Notes under the pieces: model-generated | The model's input: the letters and a program-made list of their open reading frames with translations, nothing else | Database searches by the model: none | What the model was told of the DNA's origin: nothing | Shown here: one piece after another, positions 31,992 through 40,178 of the stretch | Position numbering within the stretch: the first letter of the stretch is position 1 | Layout: each line of letters begins with the position of its first letter | Translations under genes and position numbers: made by a program | Origin: Thermus thermamylovorans | GTDB lineage: Bacteria > Deinococcota > Deinococci > Deinococcales > Thermaceae | Direction: 5' to 3' | NCBI RefSeq assembly: GCF_004307015.1 | Contig: NZ_SIJL01000005.1 | Span: 55,402 to 119,401, forward strand | Length of the DNA stretch: 64,000 bases

Positions 31992-32758
31992 CTACCACGG
32001 CCCGGGGGCCTGGCCCGCCAGGGCCTTCCGCACCCGGGGGAGCACCTCCGCCCCCAGGAGCTCGAGGGCCCGGAGGACCTTGCGGTGGGGCAGGGCGCCC
32101 ACGGTGGGCTGCAGGAGGAGCTTTTCCGGGCGGAAGAGCTCCTACCAGCACAGGGCCTTCTCCACCGCCCGCAGGGGGTCGCCGATGCAGTCCGCCCCCG
32201 CCAGGCCCCGGGGTCGGGCGAAGCACCTGGGTTCCAGGGGCCGCCGGCCCCGCCCCCGGCCGAGGCGGCGCATCGCCTCCAGGAAGGCGGGGGCGGCGAG
32301 GCACAGGGCCTCCCCGTCCTCCTCTGCCAGGAAGCCGTGGGCTGCCGGGGCCAGGCGGGGGGTGTGGCCCCGGGCCGCCTCCCGGTAGGGCTCGGCGATG
32401 GGCAGGAACCGCCGGGATCCCCCCGATGACGGCCAGGACCAGGGGCAGACCCAGCTCCCCCGCCCGTACCGCCGACCCCGGGGCGCCCCCGGCAGCCACC
32501 CAGAGGGGGTCCAGGGCGGTACCCGGACGGGGTCCTCGGAACCCAGCGCCACCGCGGCGCTGGCCAGGCGGATCCTCCGGGTGCGGGCGGCTAAGGCGGC
32601 GAGGACCACCGCCGGGGCCGAGACCGCGTACCCCTCCCGGTGGGGCTCCCCCACGGCAAAGACCGCGAGCCCCACCCCCACAGCTCCCCCAGCACCCCCT
32701 GCCAGGCCAGGGCCTTCTCCCCGGGGAAGAGCCAGTAGCCCAGCAGCCTTCTCTCCCC
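31992..32758 (-). pseudogene. Broken LLM-class flavin-dependent monooxygenase gene
   Basis: Fragments of one luciferase-like monooxygenase occur in different frames. The best is GLAVFAVGEPHREGYAVSAP followed by AVVLAALAARTRRIRLASA and GSEDPVRV at about 32680-32525. Frame is lost just after DPVRV and recovered near PIAEPYREAARGH (about 32400). An in-frame TAG at about 32144 interrupts VEKALCW, and the last piece (ELFRPEKLLLQPTVG...) ends with TAG at 31992. The N-terminus is missing; the IS630 remnant lies where it should be. At least one frameshift and one nonsense change make it non-functional. Confidence 0.8.
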
Positions 32759-33655
32759 CTCATACCCTTTCCTGTAGTACCCCTCTTCCATGCCCCAGGT
32801 AGCCCGCCACCTGACCTTGAGGGAACTGGAGCGGAGGTACAAAAAGGCCAAGGACCTGGTGGAAAAGACCTGCTTGCAAGCGGTCTATCACGCAGCCAGG
32901 GGCCTCTCCGCCAAGGAGATCGCCCGCATTACCCTGCAGACCCCCGCTGGGTGCACGCCGCCCTGCGCCGGTAGGGCCTCCTGGGCCCCGAGGCCCTGCG
33001 GGATGGGCGGCACAGCAACCCCGGAGCCCGGCCCAAGCTCTGGCGGCGGGTGGCGGAGCATCTGGGGAAGCGGCTTTCCCTGGTCACGAGCGGAGCTCGT
33101 ATCTTGACCCCCATCTACCGCCTACTCCACGAGGCGGGGTTTGCCCTGCGGGTACCGCGGCCGGTGCACCGGAAGGCGGAGAGGAAGGCACAGGAGGCGT
33201 TTAAAAGGGGCTCCGGCGGGAGGTGGAGGCGGCCCGGGCCGAGGGGCGCAGGGTGAGGGTGTTTGCCTACGATGAGCACCGGTTGGGGCTGAAGCCGGTG
33301 TACCGGCGGGTGTGGGCCCGGCGGGGGGAGAGGCCTAAGGCGGTGGTGGCGCACCGGTACCGGTGGTCTTACCTGTGCCCCTTGCAAGATAGCCCTGCGG
33401 GCTGACGTGGAGCCGGAGACGGGGGAAGCTTTGAGCCTTTTGGGGGACGGGGTGGCCCCTGTCCCCGAGGGTGGAGCGGGTGTGGCCTTTGGTGAACGAG
33501 GCGGTGGCGAACCGGTACTTTGTGGACCTGGAGGCCCTGATGGAGGCGGTGGAGAGGCGGTGGTTGGTGCTGCAGGGGGACTGGGAGCTCCTCAGGAGGC
33601 ACACCCTCTTCCACTGGTGGCCCCGGGAGAAGGGTTCAGCGTAAAAGGGTATGAG
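32759..33655 (+). mobile_element. Decayed IS630-type insertion sequence
   Basis: Bounded by perfect 12-base inverted ends, CTCATACCCTTT (32759-32770) and AAAGGGTATGAG (33644-33655). IS630/Tc1 elements duplicate a TA, so the element proper is probably the part between the two TA dinucleotides (CCCTTT...AAAGGG), inserted in a CTCATATGAG target. The transposase inside is broken. Length about 0.9 kb, slightly short because of an internal deletion. Confidence 0.75.
32790..33644 (+). pseudogene. IS630 family transposase, frameshifted and internally deleted
   Basis: Starts MPQVARHLTLRELERRYKKA with a helix-turn-helix (AARGLSAKEIARIT). It shifts frame near 32940 (continues PRWVHAALRR, then an in-frame TAG) and again near 33210. 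It continues as VRVFAYDEHRLGLKPVYRRVW, which holds the first catalytic Asp. The middle of the catalytic domain (second Asp) is missing after RYRWSYLC. The end resumes in another frame as VERVWPLVNEAVANRYFVDLEAL...FHWWPREKG with TAA at 33642. Clearly inactive. Confidence 0.85.
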
Positions 33656-33777
33656 AGGGATGGTCCCTACCTGCTCCTGAGGGGGCTGGTGCGGCTTCTC
33701 AACCACCTGGCCACCCGGGAGTTCCTGGAGGGGGAAGGAGGGGGAGGAAGTTATGGGTAAAGCCCTGCTACATACCC
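33656..33777. other. Spacer between IS remnant and sulfur operon
   Basis: No convincing gene. A plus-strand open frame (ending NHLATREFLEGEG) could be the tail of an old gene. CATACCCTT at 33771-33779 repeats 9 bases of the IS end and runs into the -35 box of the next operon. Confidence 0.4.
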
Positions 33778-33807
33778 TTGACTTTCATAGGCTCAATGGT
33801 ATATCAT
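33778..33807 (+). promoter_or_regulatory. Promoter of the sulfate-assimilation operon
   Basis: TTGACT (33778-33783), 18 bases, TATCAT (33802-33807); TATATC at 33800 with a 16-base spacer is an alternative. The leader is about 30 bases and carries AAAGGAGG just before the ATG at 33844, unlike the leaderless genes elsewhere in the window. Confidence 0.65.
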
Positions 33808-33843
33808 CCCCGGCAATCCCCGGAGAGGGGGAAAGGAGGCAGG

Positions 33844-35574
33844 ATGGCAGGGCTGAGCGCTGAAGTGGAAGCCGAAATCCGGCATCTGGAGGCCATGATC
33901 GCCCGCCTCGAGGCGGGGGAGGAGGACCCCGAGGACTTCCGGGTCTTCCGGCTGAAAAACGGGATTTACGGCATCCGGGGCAGACCCGAACACCACATGA
34001 TCCGGATCAAGCTTCCTGTGGGGCGGGTCAGCACCGAGGCCCTGAGGGTTCTGGCCGACGTGGCCGAGCGTTACACGGAAAACCGGTTGGCCCACGTGAC
34101 CACCCGTCAGGCGGTCCAGCTCCACCACGTGCACCGCCAGGACGTACCCAAGGTCCTCCGTGCGGTCAACACCGTGGGCCTCACCACCCGGGAAGCTTGC
34201 GGTCACTCCATCCGGGCCATCACCTGCTGCCCCTTCGCCGGTGTCTCCCCGGAGGAACCCTTTGACGTAACCCCTTACGCAGAGGTCGCCTACCGCTACT
34301 TCCTCCGCCACCCGGTGGGCCAGAACCTGCCCCGCAAGTTCAAGATCGCCTTCGAAGGGTGCGCCACGGACCACGCCCGCACTTCCATCCACGACATCGG
34401 CGTGGTGGCGGCCAAGGAAGGGGAGCGGAGGGGCTTCCGCCTCTATGTGGGCGGTGGGCTCGGAGCTGCCCCCATGAGCGCGGAGCTCTTAGAGCCCTTC
34501 ACCCCCGAGGAGGAGCTCCTCCCCACCATGCTGGCCATCCTCCGGCTCTTCGACCGCTACGGCAACCGTAAGGTGCTCACCCAGGCCCGGCTCAAATTCC
34601 TGGTGAAGCGGTGGGGCATCGCCGCCTTCCGGGAAGCGGTGCGAGAGGAAAGGCGGCTGGTTAAGCTCACCGCCAGCGGCGAGGACCTCAAGGCCTGGCA
34701 ACCCCCCCAGGATCCCCCATCCCCCGCCCTTCCTTCCCTACCGCGGAAGCCCTTCTCCTTCGCCCCGGGGTTTGACGAGTGGCGCCGCACCAACCTTTTC
34801 CGCCAAAAGCAGGCGGGCTTTTATACGGTCCTTATGCGCCTACCCCTGGGGGACATCACCCCGGAGGGCCTAAGGGCCCTGGCCGAGATCGCCGAAACCT
34901 ACGCGGCCGAGGTGCGAAGCGCTATCAGCCAGAACCTCCTCTTGCGCTTCGTGCCTGAGGAAGCCTTGGGGGGGTTATACGAGTCCCTTTTGCAGGCAGG
35001 CTTGGCCCACCCCCAGGCCCACACCCTCTTGGACATTACCCGATGCCCTGGAGCCGACACCTGTAACCTGGCCATCACCCACTCCCGAGGGTTAGCCCAG
35101 GCCCTGGAGGCGCACCTTTCCACCTTGCCCTTGGCCCGCGACCCTGCGGTGCGCCCCCTGAGCCTGAAGATCTCCGGCTGCCCCAACGCCTGCGGCCAGC
35201 ACCACATCGCGGACATCGGCTTCTACGGGGCAAGCCGCAAAGTGGAGGAACGGGAGGTGCCCCACTACACCCTGCTCCTGGGCGGGGGGACACGGGAAGG
35301 GGAGGCGCGCTTCGGCCAGGTGGTGGCCCGCATCCCTGCCCGGCGCACTCCCGAGGCGGTGGAGAGGATCCTGAGGCGCTACCAGGAGGAGCGGCAGCAG
35401 GGGGAAAGCTTCCAGGCCTTTTTGGACCGGGTGGGAGTGGCCTCTTTCAAGCCTCTCCTTGAAGATCTCCAAAGCATCCCCTCCTACGAGGAAGCCCCGG
35501 AGTATTACCAGGACCTAGGGGCGGAAGGAGAGGCCTTCCGGGTGCGGCTGGGCCGTGGGGAGTGCGCGGTGTAA
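33844..35574 (+). CDS. Assimilatory sulfite (or nitrite) reductase, siroheme [4Fe-4S] type
   Basis: Six-electron reductase of 576 residues turning sulfite to sulfide. Two pseudo-symmetric ferredoxin-like/siroheme repeats are visible (RIKLPVGRVSTEALRVLADVAERYTENRLAHVTTRQAVQLHHV and the later LMRLPLGDITPEGLRALAEIAETYAAEV). The [4Fe-4S]/siroheme cysteines are in CPGADTCNLAITHSRG and KISGCPNACGQHHIADIGF. Sequence alone cannot separate sulfite from nitrite reductase, but the operon (ATP sulfurylase, APS reductase, siroheme genes) argues for sulfite. The start at 33844 follows AAAGGAGG. First gene of the operon. Confidence 0.9.
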   Translation: MAGLSAEVEAEIRHLEAMIARLEAGEEDPEDFRVFRLKNGIYGIRGRPEHHMIRIKLPVGRVSTEALRVLADVAERYTENRLAHVTTRQAVQLHHVHRQDVPKVLRAVNTVGLTTREACGHSIRAITCCPFAGVSPEEPFDVTPYAEVAYRYFLRHPVGQNLPRKFKIAFEGCATDHARTSIHDIGVVAAKEGERRGFRLYVGGGLGAAPMSAELLEPFTPEEELLPTMLAILRLFDRYGNRKVLTQARLKFLVKRWGIAAFREAVREERRLVKLTASGEDLKAWQPPQDPPSPALPSLPRKPFSFAPGFDEWRRTNLFRQKQAGFYTVLMRLPLGDITPEGLRALAEIAETYAAEVRSAISQNLLLRFVPEEALGGLYESLLQAGLAHPQAHTLLDITRCPGADTCNLAITHSRGLAQALEAHLSTLPLARDPAVRPLSLKISGCPNACGQHHIADIGFYGASRKVEEREVPHYTLLLGGGTREGEARFGQVVARIPARRTPEAVERILRRYQEERQQGESFQAFLDRVGVASFKPLLEDLQSIPSYEEAPEYYQDLGAEGEAFRVRLGRGECAV

Positions 35575-35586
35575 GGGAGGTTAGGC

Positions 35587-36345
35587 ATGCGCATCGCCTA
35601 TGCCGGGCTTAGGAGGAAGGAAGAGTTCAAAGCCCTAGCGGAAAAGCTGGGCCTCACCCCCCTTCTCTTCCCCGTACAGGCCACGGAGAGGGTGCCCGTC
35701 CCCGAGTACCAGGACCACCTCCGGCAGCTGAAAGGGGGGGTGGACCTCTTCGTGGCCACCACAGGGGTTGGGGTAAGAGAACTGATGGAAGGAGGGCGGA
35801 TTCTAGGACTGGACTTAAAGGGAAGCCTGGAAAAAGCCCTACGCCTGGCCCGGGGGGCCAAGGCCGCTCGGGCGCTCAGGGACCTAGGGCTTCCCCCTCA
35901 TGGGGTAGGGGACGGAACCACGCCAAGCCTCCTCCCCCTCCTGCCCCAAGGGCCAGGGGTAGCGGCCCTGCAGCTTTACGGCAAGCCCTTACCTGCTCTG
36001 GAGCAGGTCTTGGAGAAAAGGGGCTACCGGGTCCTCTCCCTCATGCCCTACCGCCACCTGCCCGATATCCAGGGAATCCGCCTCTTGGAAAAGGCTATCC
36101 TCTCCCACCAGGTGGATGCGGTGGCCTTTGTGGCCGCCATCCAGGTGGAGTTCCTCTTGGAGGAGGCGGAGGACCCGGGGGCGCTAAGGCAGACTTTAAA
36201 CGGTGAGGTGAGGGCCTTGGCCGTGGGCCGGGTTACCGCCGACGCCCTGAGGGAATGGGGGGTAAGACCCTTTTACGTGGATGAAAAGGAACGCTTGGGA
36301 AGCACGCTTCAGGGGTTTTTGCGCTCAATACGAGGGGCGGCATGA
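35587..36345 (+). CDS. hemD: Uroporphyrinogen-III synthase
   Basis: Cyclises and inverts ring D of hydroxymethylbilane to uroporphyrinogen III, the branch point to siroheme. Protein of 252 residues with the weakly conserved HemD fold: MRIAYAGLRRKEEFKALAEKLG at the start, VDLFVATTGVGVRELM at the first domain edge, and VDAVAFVAAIQVEFLLEEAE and VRALAVGRVTADALREWG near the end. Having hemD in a sulfur operon supplies precursor for the sulfite reductase cofactor. Starts 12 bases after the reductase stop with GGGAGGTTAGGC upstream; its end overlaps the next start by ATGA. Confidence 0.9.
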   Translation: MRIAYAGLRRKEEFKALAEKLGLTPLLFPVQATERVPVPEYQDHLRQLKGGVDLFVATTGVGVRELMEGGRILGLDLKGSLEKALRLARGAKAARALRDLGLPPHGVGDGTTPSLLPLLPQGPGVAALQLYGKPLPALEQVLEKRGYRVLSLMPYRHLPDIQGIRLLEKAILSHQVDAVAFVAAIQVEFLLEEAEDPGALRQTLNGEVRALAVGRVTADALREWGVRPFYVDEKERLGSTLQGFLRSIRGAA

Positions 36346-37001
36346 CCTACTTTCCCCTGATGCTGGACCTAAGGGATAGACCCGTTCTCCTCATCGCTGG
36401 GGGGCCGGAAACGGGGGCGAAGCTCACAAGCCTCCTCGAGGCCCAGGCCAAGGTAACGGTCCTAGCCGAAGCAAGGGACGCGGACCGCTGGAACCTGGCT
36501 GGCCTCGCCGAGGAGGGCAGGATCCGCTGGATTCCCCGGGGTTACCGGGAAGGGGATCTAGAGGGCTTTTACCTGGTGGTGAGCCACCCCAGGGACAAGG
36601 CCATCCACCCTCAGGTCAAGGTGGAGGCGGAGAGACGAAGGGTGTTTTTGGTAGCCGTGGACGACCCGGAAAACGCCACCGCCATCCTTCCCGCTGTGGT
36701 GCGCCGAGGAGAACTGGTGCTGGCCCTTTCCACCTCCGGCGCCGCCCCCGCCTTGGCGGTACGGCTTAAGGAGCGCCTGCAGAAGCTCTTGGGCCCGGAA
36801 TACAAGGAGCTCGTGGCCTACCTGCGCACCCTAAGGCCCACGCTCGCGGCAATCCCCGACTTTGAAGAGCGCAGGCGGCTTTGGTATCGCATCGTGGACC
36901 TGGCCCTCCACCAGCTGGACCTAGACCCCATAGGAGGCCTCCGTAGGGCCCAGGCGGAGGCGGAGGAAGCCCTGAGGGAGGTTTGCGTATGGACAAGGTA
37001 G
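36342..37001 (+). CDS. Precorrin-2 dehydrogenase / sirohydrochlorin ferrochelatase
   Basis: Siroheme synthase of the CysG-N/Met8/SirC type, 219 residues. Starts MTYFPLMLDLRDRPVLLIAGGPETGAKLTSLLE, where the Rossmann glycines read AGGPETGAK rather than the usual GGGxVAxRK. It then has LVVSHPRDKAIH, FLVAVDDPENATAILPAVVRRGELVLALSTSGAAPALAVRLKERL, typical of the family. It makes sirohydrochlorin from precorrin-2 and may insert iron. The ATGA overlap with hemD and the 13-base overlap with cysH show tight operon packing. Confidence 0.88.
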   Translation: MTYFPLMLDLRDRPVLLIAGGPETGAKLTSLLEAQAKVTVLAEARDADRWNLAGLAEEGRIRWIPRGYREGDLEGFYLVVSHPRDKAIHPQVKVEAERRRVFLVAVDDPENATAILPAVVRRGELVLALSTSGAAPALAVRLKERLQKLLGPEYKELVAYLRTLRPTLAAIPDFEERRRLWYRIVDLALHQLDLDPIGGLRRAQAEAEEALREVCVWTR

Positions 37002-37657
37002 AAGGAGCAAAAACCATCATACGGGAGGCGCTGGTCACCTGCACCCGTCCCTGCTTCACCTGCAGCTTTCAGGCAGAGGACGTGGTGGTTCTCCACCTTC
37101 TCCTAAGGGAAAGGCCGGATATCCCTGTCCTCTTCCTGGACACCGGCTACCACTTCCCCGAGGTCTACGCTTACCGGGATGCGCTTAAGGAGCGGTTGGG
37201 TTTCTACGTCATAAACTTAACCCCAAGCCTTTCCAAGGAAGAGCAAGAACGCCTTTACGGGAAGCTCTACGAGACTGACCCCACCCGCTGCTGCCAGATC
37301 CGCAAGGTAGAGCCCCTCTTCCAGGCCCTGGAGGGCTACGACGCCTGGTTTACCGGTCTCCGGCGGGAGCAATCCCCTACCCGGGCCCACCTAAAGCCCG
37401 TGGAGGAGGCTATCCTGCAAAGCGGCCACCGGCTGCAAAAGGTGAGCCCCCTTTACGACTGGACCCTGAAGGAGGTCTTCGCCTACCTGGCCGTGGCCGA
37501 TCTGCCCCACCTACCCCTTTACGACCAGGGTTACCTCTCCATCGGCTGCGCTCCCTGTACGGCCAAGCCGTTGGATCCCCAGGATGCCCGCTCCGGCCGC
37601 TGGGCGGGCAAGGGCAAGCTGGAGTGCGGCATCCACCTGCACGCTAAGGAGGGGTAG
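36989..37657 (+). CDS. cysH: Adenylylsulfate (APS) reductase, CysH family
   Basis: Reduces APS to sulfite with thioredoxin. Protein of 222 residues with a PP-loop-type fold (FTCSFQAEDVVVLHLLL). Four cluster cysteines mark the APS-reducing rather than PAPS-reducing subgroup: CC in TRCCQIRKVEPL and CxxC in GCAPCTAKP. The catalytic Cys is in the C-terminal ECGIHLHAKEG. This explains the absence of an APS kinase gene. The ATG at 36989 has GGGAGG upstream; a TTG two codons earlier is less likely. Confidence 0.93.
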   Translation: MDKVEGAKTIIREALVTCTRPCFTCSFQAEDVVVLHLLLRERPDIPVLFLDTGYHFPEVYAYRDALKERLGFYVINLTPSLSKEEQERLYGKLYETDPTRCCQIRKVEPLFQALEGYDAWFTGLRREQSPTRAHLKPVEEAILQSGHRLQKVSPLYDWTLKEVFAYLAVADLPHLPLYDQGYLSIGCAPCTAKPLDPQDARSGRWAGKGKLECGIHLHAKEG

Positions 37658-38410
37658 ATGGCCTTTCTCCTGGGCTTCCTCATCGCCTTGGCCATCGGGG
37701 TCACAGGGGTGGGCCAGGGCACCCTCACCGCTCCCCTCCTCATCCTCCTCCTGGGCCTGCCCCCCGAAGTGGCCGTGGGCACCGCCCTCCTCTTCGGAGC
37801 CCTCATCAAGGTGCCCGCCTCGGGGGTCTACCTCCTCCGGGGAGGGGTGGACCGGCGGGCCCTCGGGCTGCTCCTCCTGGGGGGCGGGCCTGGAGCCCTG
37901 CTGGGGGCCTTGGCCCTGGCCGCCTTCCGGGAGGCGCGGGACCTGGTCCTTCTCCTGGTGGGGCTCACCGTGGCCCTCTCCGCGGGCCTGGGGCTTCTGG
38001 GAAGCCTTCGCGGGCGGAAGGTGCGGGAGCGCCTACACCTTCTCCCGCCCGCGGCCTTGGGGATCGGCCTTATCACGGGCTTCTCCTCCGGGGGGACCGG
38101 GTCCTTGGGCAACCTCCTCCTCCTTCACACCACCCGGCTTCCCCCCCGACAGGTGGTGGGCACGATCCTCCTCTTCGGCCAGCTCCTGGCCCTCCTGGGC
38201 GGCGGGATACACCTGGGCTTCGGCCACGTGCACTCAGAACTCCTCCTTCCCCTAGTTCTGGGCGGCCTACTGGGGGCCTCTCTGGGCGCTTTCCTCTCCG
38301 CCTGGCTCCCCCCAAAACCCCTCAGGGTGGCCCTCCTCCTCTGGCTTCTGCTGGTGGGGAGCCAGCTGGCCTACCGCGGAGGGAGCGTATGGCTAAGGTC
38401 TATCTGGTAG
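37658..38410 (+). CDS. TauE/SafE-family membrane permease
   Basis: Integral membrane protein of 250 residues with about eight hydrophobic segments and the family's paired motif: GVTGVGQGTLTAPLLILLLGLPPEVAVGTALLFGALIK, then GLITGFSSGGTGSLGNLLLLHTTRLPPRQVVGTILLFG. The family moves sulfite, sulfonates or related anions. As the only transporter in a sulfate-assimilation operon it may import sulfate or vent excess sulfite; direction cannot be told. Its ATG directly abuts the cysH stop (TAGATG), and it overlaps cobA by 22 bases. Confidence 0.88.
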   Translation: MAFLLGFLIALAIGVTGVGQGTLTAPLLILLLGLPPEVAVGTALLFGALIKVPASGVYLLRGGVDRRALGLLLLGGGPGALLGALALAAFREARDLVLLLVGLTVALSAGLGLLGSLRGRKVRERLHLLPPAALGIGLITGFSSGGTGSLGNLLLLHTTRLPPRQVVGTILLFGQLLALLGGGIHLGFGHVHSELLLPLVLGGLLGASLGAFLSAWLPPKPLRVALLLWLLLVGSQLAYRGGSVWLRSIW

Positions 38411-39117
38411 GCGCCGGCCCCGGGGACCCCGAGCTCCTCACCCTTAAGGCCCATCGGCTCCTGAGGGGAGCCCCCGTGGTCCTCCACGATCGGCTGGTGG
38501 ATGAAAGGATCCTCTCCCTGATAAGGGGGAAGTGGGTGGACGTGGGCAAGGAAGAAGGGGAAAGCGGGGTGCAGGAGGCCATCCACCGCCTGCTGCTCCG
38601 CTATGCCCAGGCCTACCCCTTCGTGGTCCGGCTTAAGGGCGGGGACCCCTTGGTCTTTGGAAGAGGGGGCGAGGAGGCCCTCTTCCTGGCCGCCCACGGG
38701 ATAGGGGTCGAGGTAGTCCCGGGGGTGAGCAGCGTCTTGGCCACGGGGCTTCCCCTCACCCACCGAGGCCTGAGTTCGGGTTTCGCCGTGGTCCCCGGTG
38801 TCCTGGCAGGCGGGGCCTACCCGGACCTCCGCCCCTTTGCCCAGGTGCCCACCCTGGTGGTCCTCATGGGGGTGAAAAGGCGGGCTTGGATCGCTCAGGA
38901 GCTCATGCGGCTTGGGAGGAGCCCCGAAGAACCCAGCGTGTTTGTGGAAAGGGCCACCTCCCCCAAGGAGCGCCGGTTAAAGGCTGACCTGCGGGAGGTA
39001 GCGGAGGGGAAGGTGAAGGTGGCCTCCCCCGCGGTTTGGGTCATTGGGAAGGTGGCGGAGGTTTTTGCCGAGGTGGGGAGCGCACGGGCTTTAGCCATCG
39101 AGGAGGTGTCGCCATGA
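38389..39117 (+). CDS. cobA: Uroporphyrinogen-III C-methyltransferase (SUMT)
   Basis: SAM-dependent enzyme of 242 residues adding two methyl groups to uroporphyrinogen III to give precorrin-2, precursor of siroheme and cobalamin. Signatures: [22 protein letters not shown] at the N-terminus, [22 protein letters not shown] and [20 protein letters not shown]. Sits between the permease and sat, completing the siroheme set together with hemD and the dehydrogenase/chelatase. It could also feed the neighbouring cobalamin block. Ends with ATGA overlap onto sat. Confidence 0.94.
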   Translation: MAKVYLVGAGPGDPELLTLKAHRLLRGAPVVLHDRLVDERILSLIRGKWVDVGKEEGESGVQEAIHRLLLRYAQAYPFVVRLKGGDPLVFGRGGEEALFLAAHGIGVEVVPGVSSVLATGLPLTHRGLSSGFAVVPGVLAGGAYPDLRPFAQVPTLVVLMGVKRRAWIAQELMRLGRSPEEPSVFVERATSPKERRLKADLREVAEGKVKVASPAVWVIGKVAEVFAEVGSARALAIEEVSP

Positions 39118-40163
39118 GGGAAACCCTACCCCAGATCCCCATCGGTGAGGACGAGAGGCTAGACCTGGAGAACCTGGCCACGGGAGCCTTCCACCCCCTG
39201 CAGGGCTTTTTGACTCAGGAGGAAACCTTATCCGTAGCCTATGAGATGCGGCTTCCTTCAGGGGAAGTCTGGACCATTCCCATCCTCCTCCAGCTCCGGG
39301 AGAAGCCCCGGGTGGGCAAGGAGGACCGGGTGGTCTTGGTGCACGGAGGAAACGCGGTGGCCGTCCTCCAGGTGGAAGACGCCTACGAGCTGGACCTAAG
39401 GGGCCTAGCCCGCAGGGTCTTTGGCACGGAAAGCGATGCACACCCCGGGGTCAGGAGGCTCTACGCCAAGGGGGCCTATGCCGTAGGGGGCAGGGTAGAG
39501 GTCCTGAGGTGGAGGCCTCGAGGGGCCCTGGAAAAGACCCCGGAGGAGGTGCGGACCTTTTCCCGGAAAATGGGGTGGCGGCGGGTAGTGGCCTTCCAGA
39601 CCCGCAACGCCCCTCACCGGGCCCACGAGTACCTGATCCGGCTAGGCCTGGAGCTAGCCGATGGGGTCCTGGTCCACCCCATCCTGGGGGCCAAAAAGGA
39701 GGACGACTTCCCCACGGAAATTATCGTGAAGGCTTACCAGGCCCTCGTTGAGGGATTCCTGCCCCGGGACCGGGTAGCCCTCTTCGGCCTCGCTACCCCT
39801 ATGCGCTACGCCGGGCCCAAGGAGGCGGTCTTCCACGCCCTGGTGCGCAAGAACTTCGGGGCCACCCACTTCTTGGTGGGCCGCGACCATGCGGGCGTGG
39901 GGGAGTTCTACGACCCTTACGCCGCCCACCGCATCTTTGACCAGCTTCCCCCCCTGGGGATCGAGATCGTGAAGGTAGGGGCTGTCTTCCACTGCCCCCT
40001 CTGCGGCGGAATGGCTTCGGAAAAGACCTGCCCCGACCACCACCGGGGAAGGCGGACCTCCATCAGCATGACCAAGGTGCGGTCCCTGCTGAGAGAAGGC
40101 AAGGCCCCGCCCCCCGAGCTGGTGCGGCCAGAACTCCTTCCCCTCCTCCAGGAAGGGGTGTAG
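39114..40163 (+). CDS. sat: ATP sulfurylase (sulfate adenylyltransferase)
   Basis: Activates sulfate with ATP to APS, the first step of the pathway encoded here. Monofunctional 349-residue type. Visible: [12 protein letters not shown]; the catalytic [15 protein letters not shown] with the HxxH element; [15 protein letters not shown]; and [17 protein letters not shown]294 and C297 in CPLCGG with later Cys/His (TCPDHH) form a zinc site like those of bacterial and archaeal ATP sulfurylases. Start by ATGA overlap with cobA, with GAGGAGGTG upstream. Last gene of the operon; 15 bases separate it from the convergent cbiA. Confidence 0.95.
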   Translation: MRETLPQIPIGEDERLDLENLATGAFHPLQGFLTQEETLSVAYEMRLPSGEVWTIPILLQLREKPRVGKEDRVVLVHGGNAVAVLQVEDAYELDLRGLARRVFGTESDAHPGVRRLYAKGAYAVGGRVEVLRWRPRGALEKTPEEVRTFSRKMGWRRVVAFQTRNAPHRAHEYLIRLGLELADGVLVHPILGAKKEDDFPTEIIVKAYQALVEGFLPRDRVALFGLATPMRYAGPKEAVFHALVRKNFGATHFLVGRDHAGVGEFYDPYAAHRIFDQLPPLGIEIVKVGAVFHCPLCGGMASEKTCPDHHRGRRTSISMTKVRSLLREGKAPPPELVRPELLPLLQEGV

Positions 40164-40178
40164 GCGCTCCTAAAGGGC

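Noticed and set aside
33645..33763. Short plus-strand frame ending NHLATREFLEGEG
   Set aside because: No start, no family resemblance and adjacent to a decayed IS; treated as non-coding spacer.
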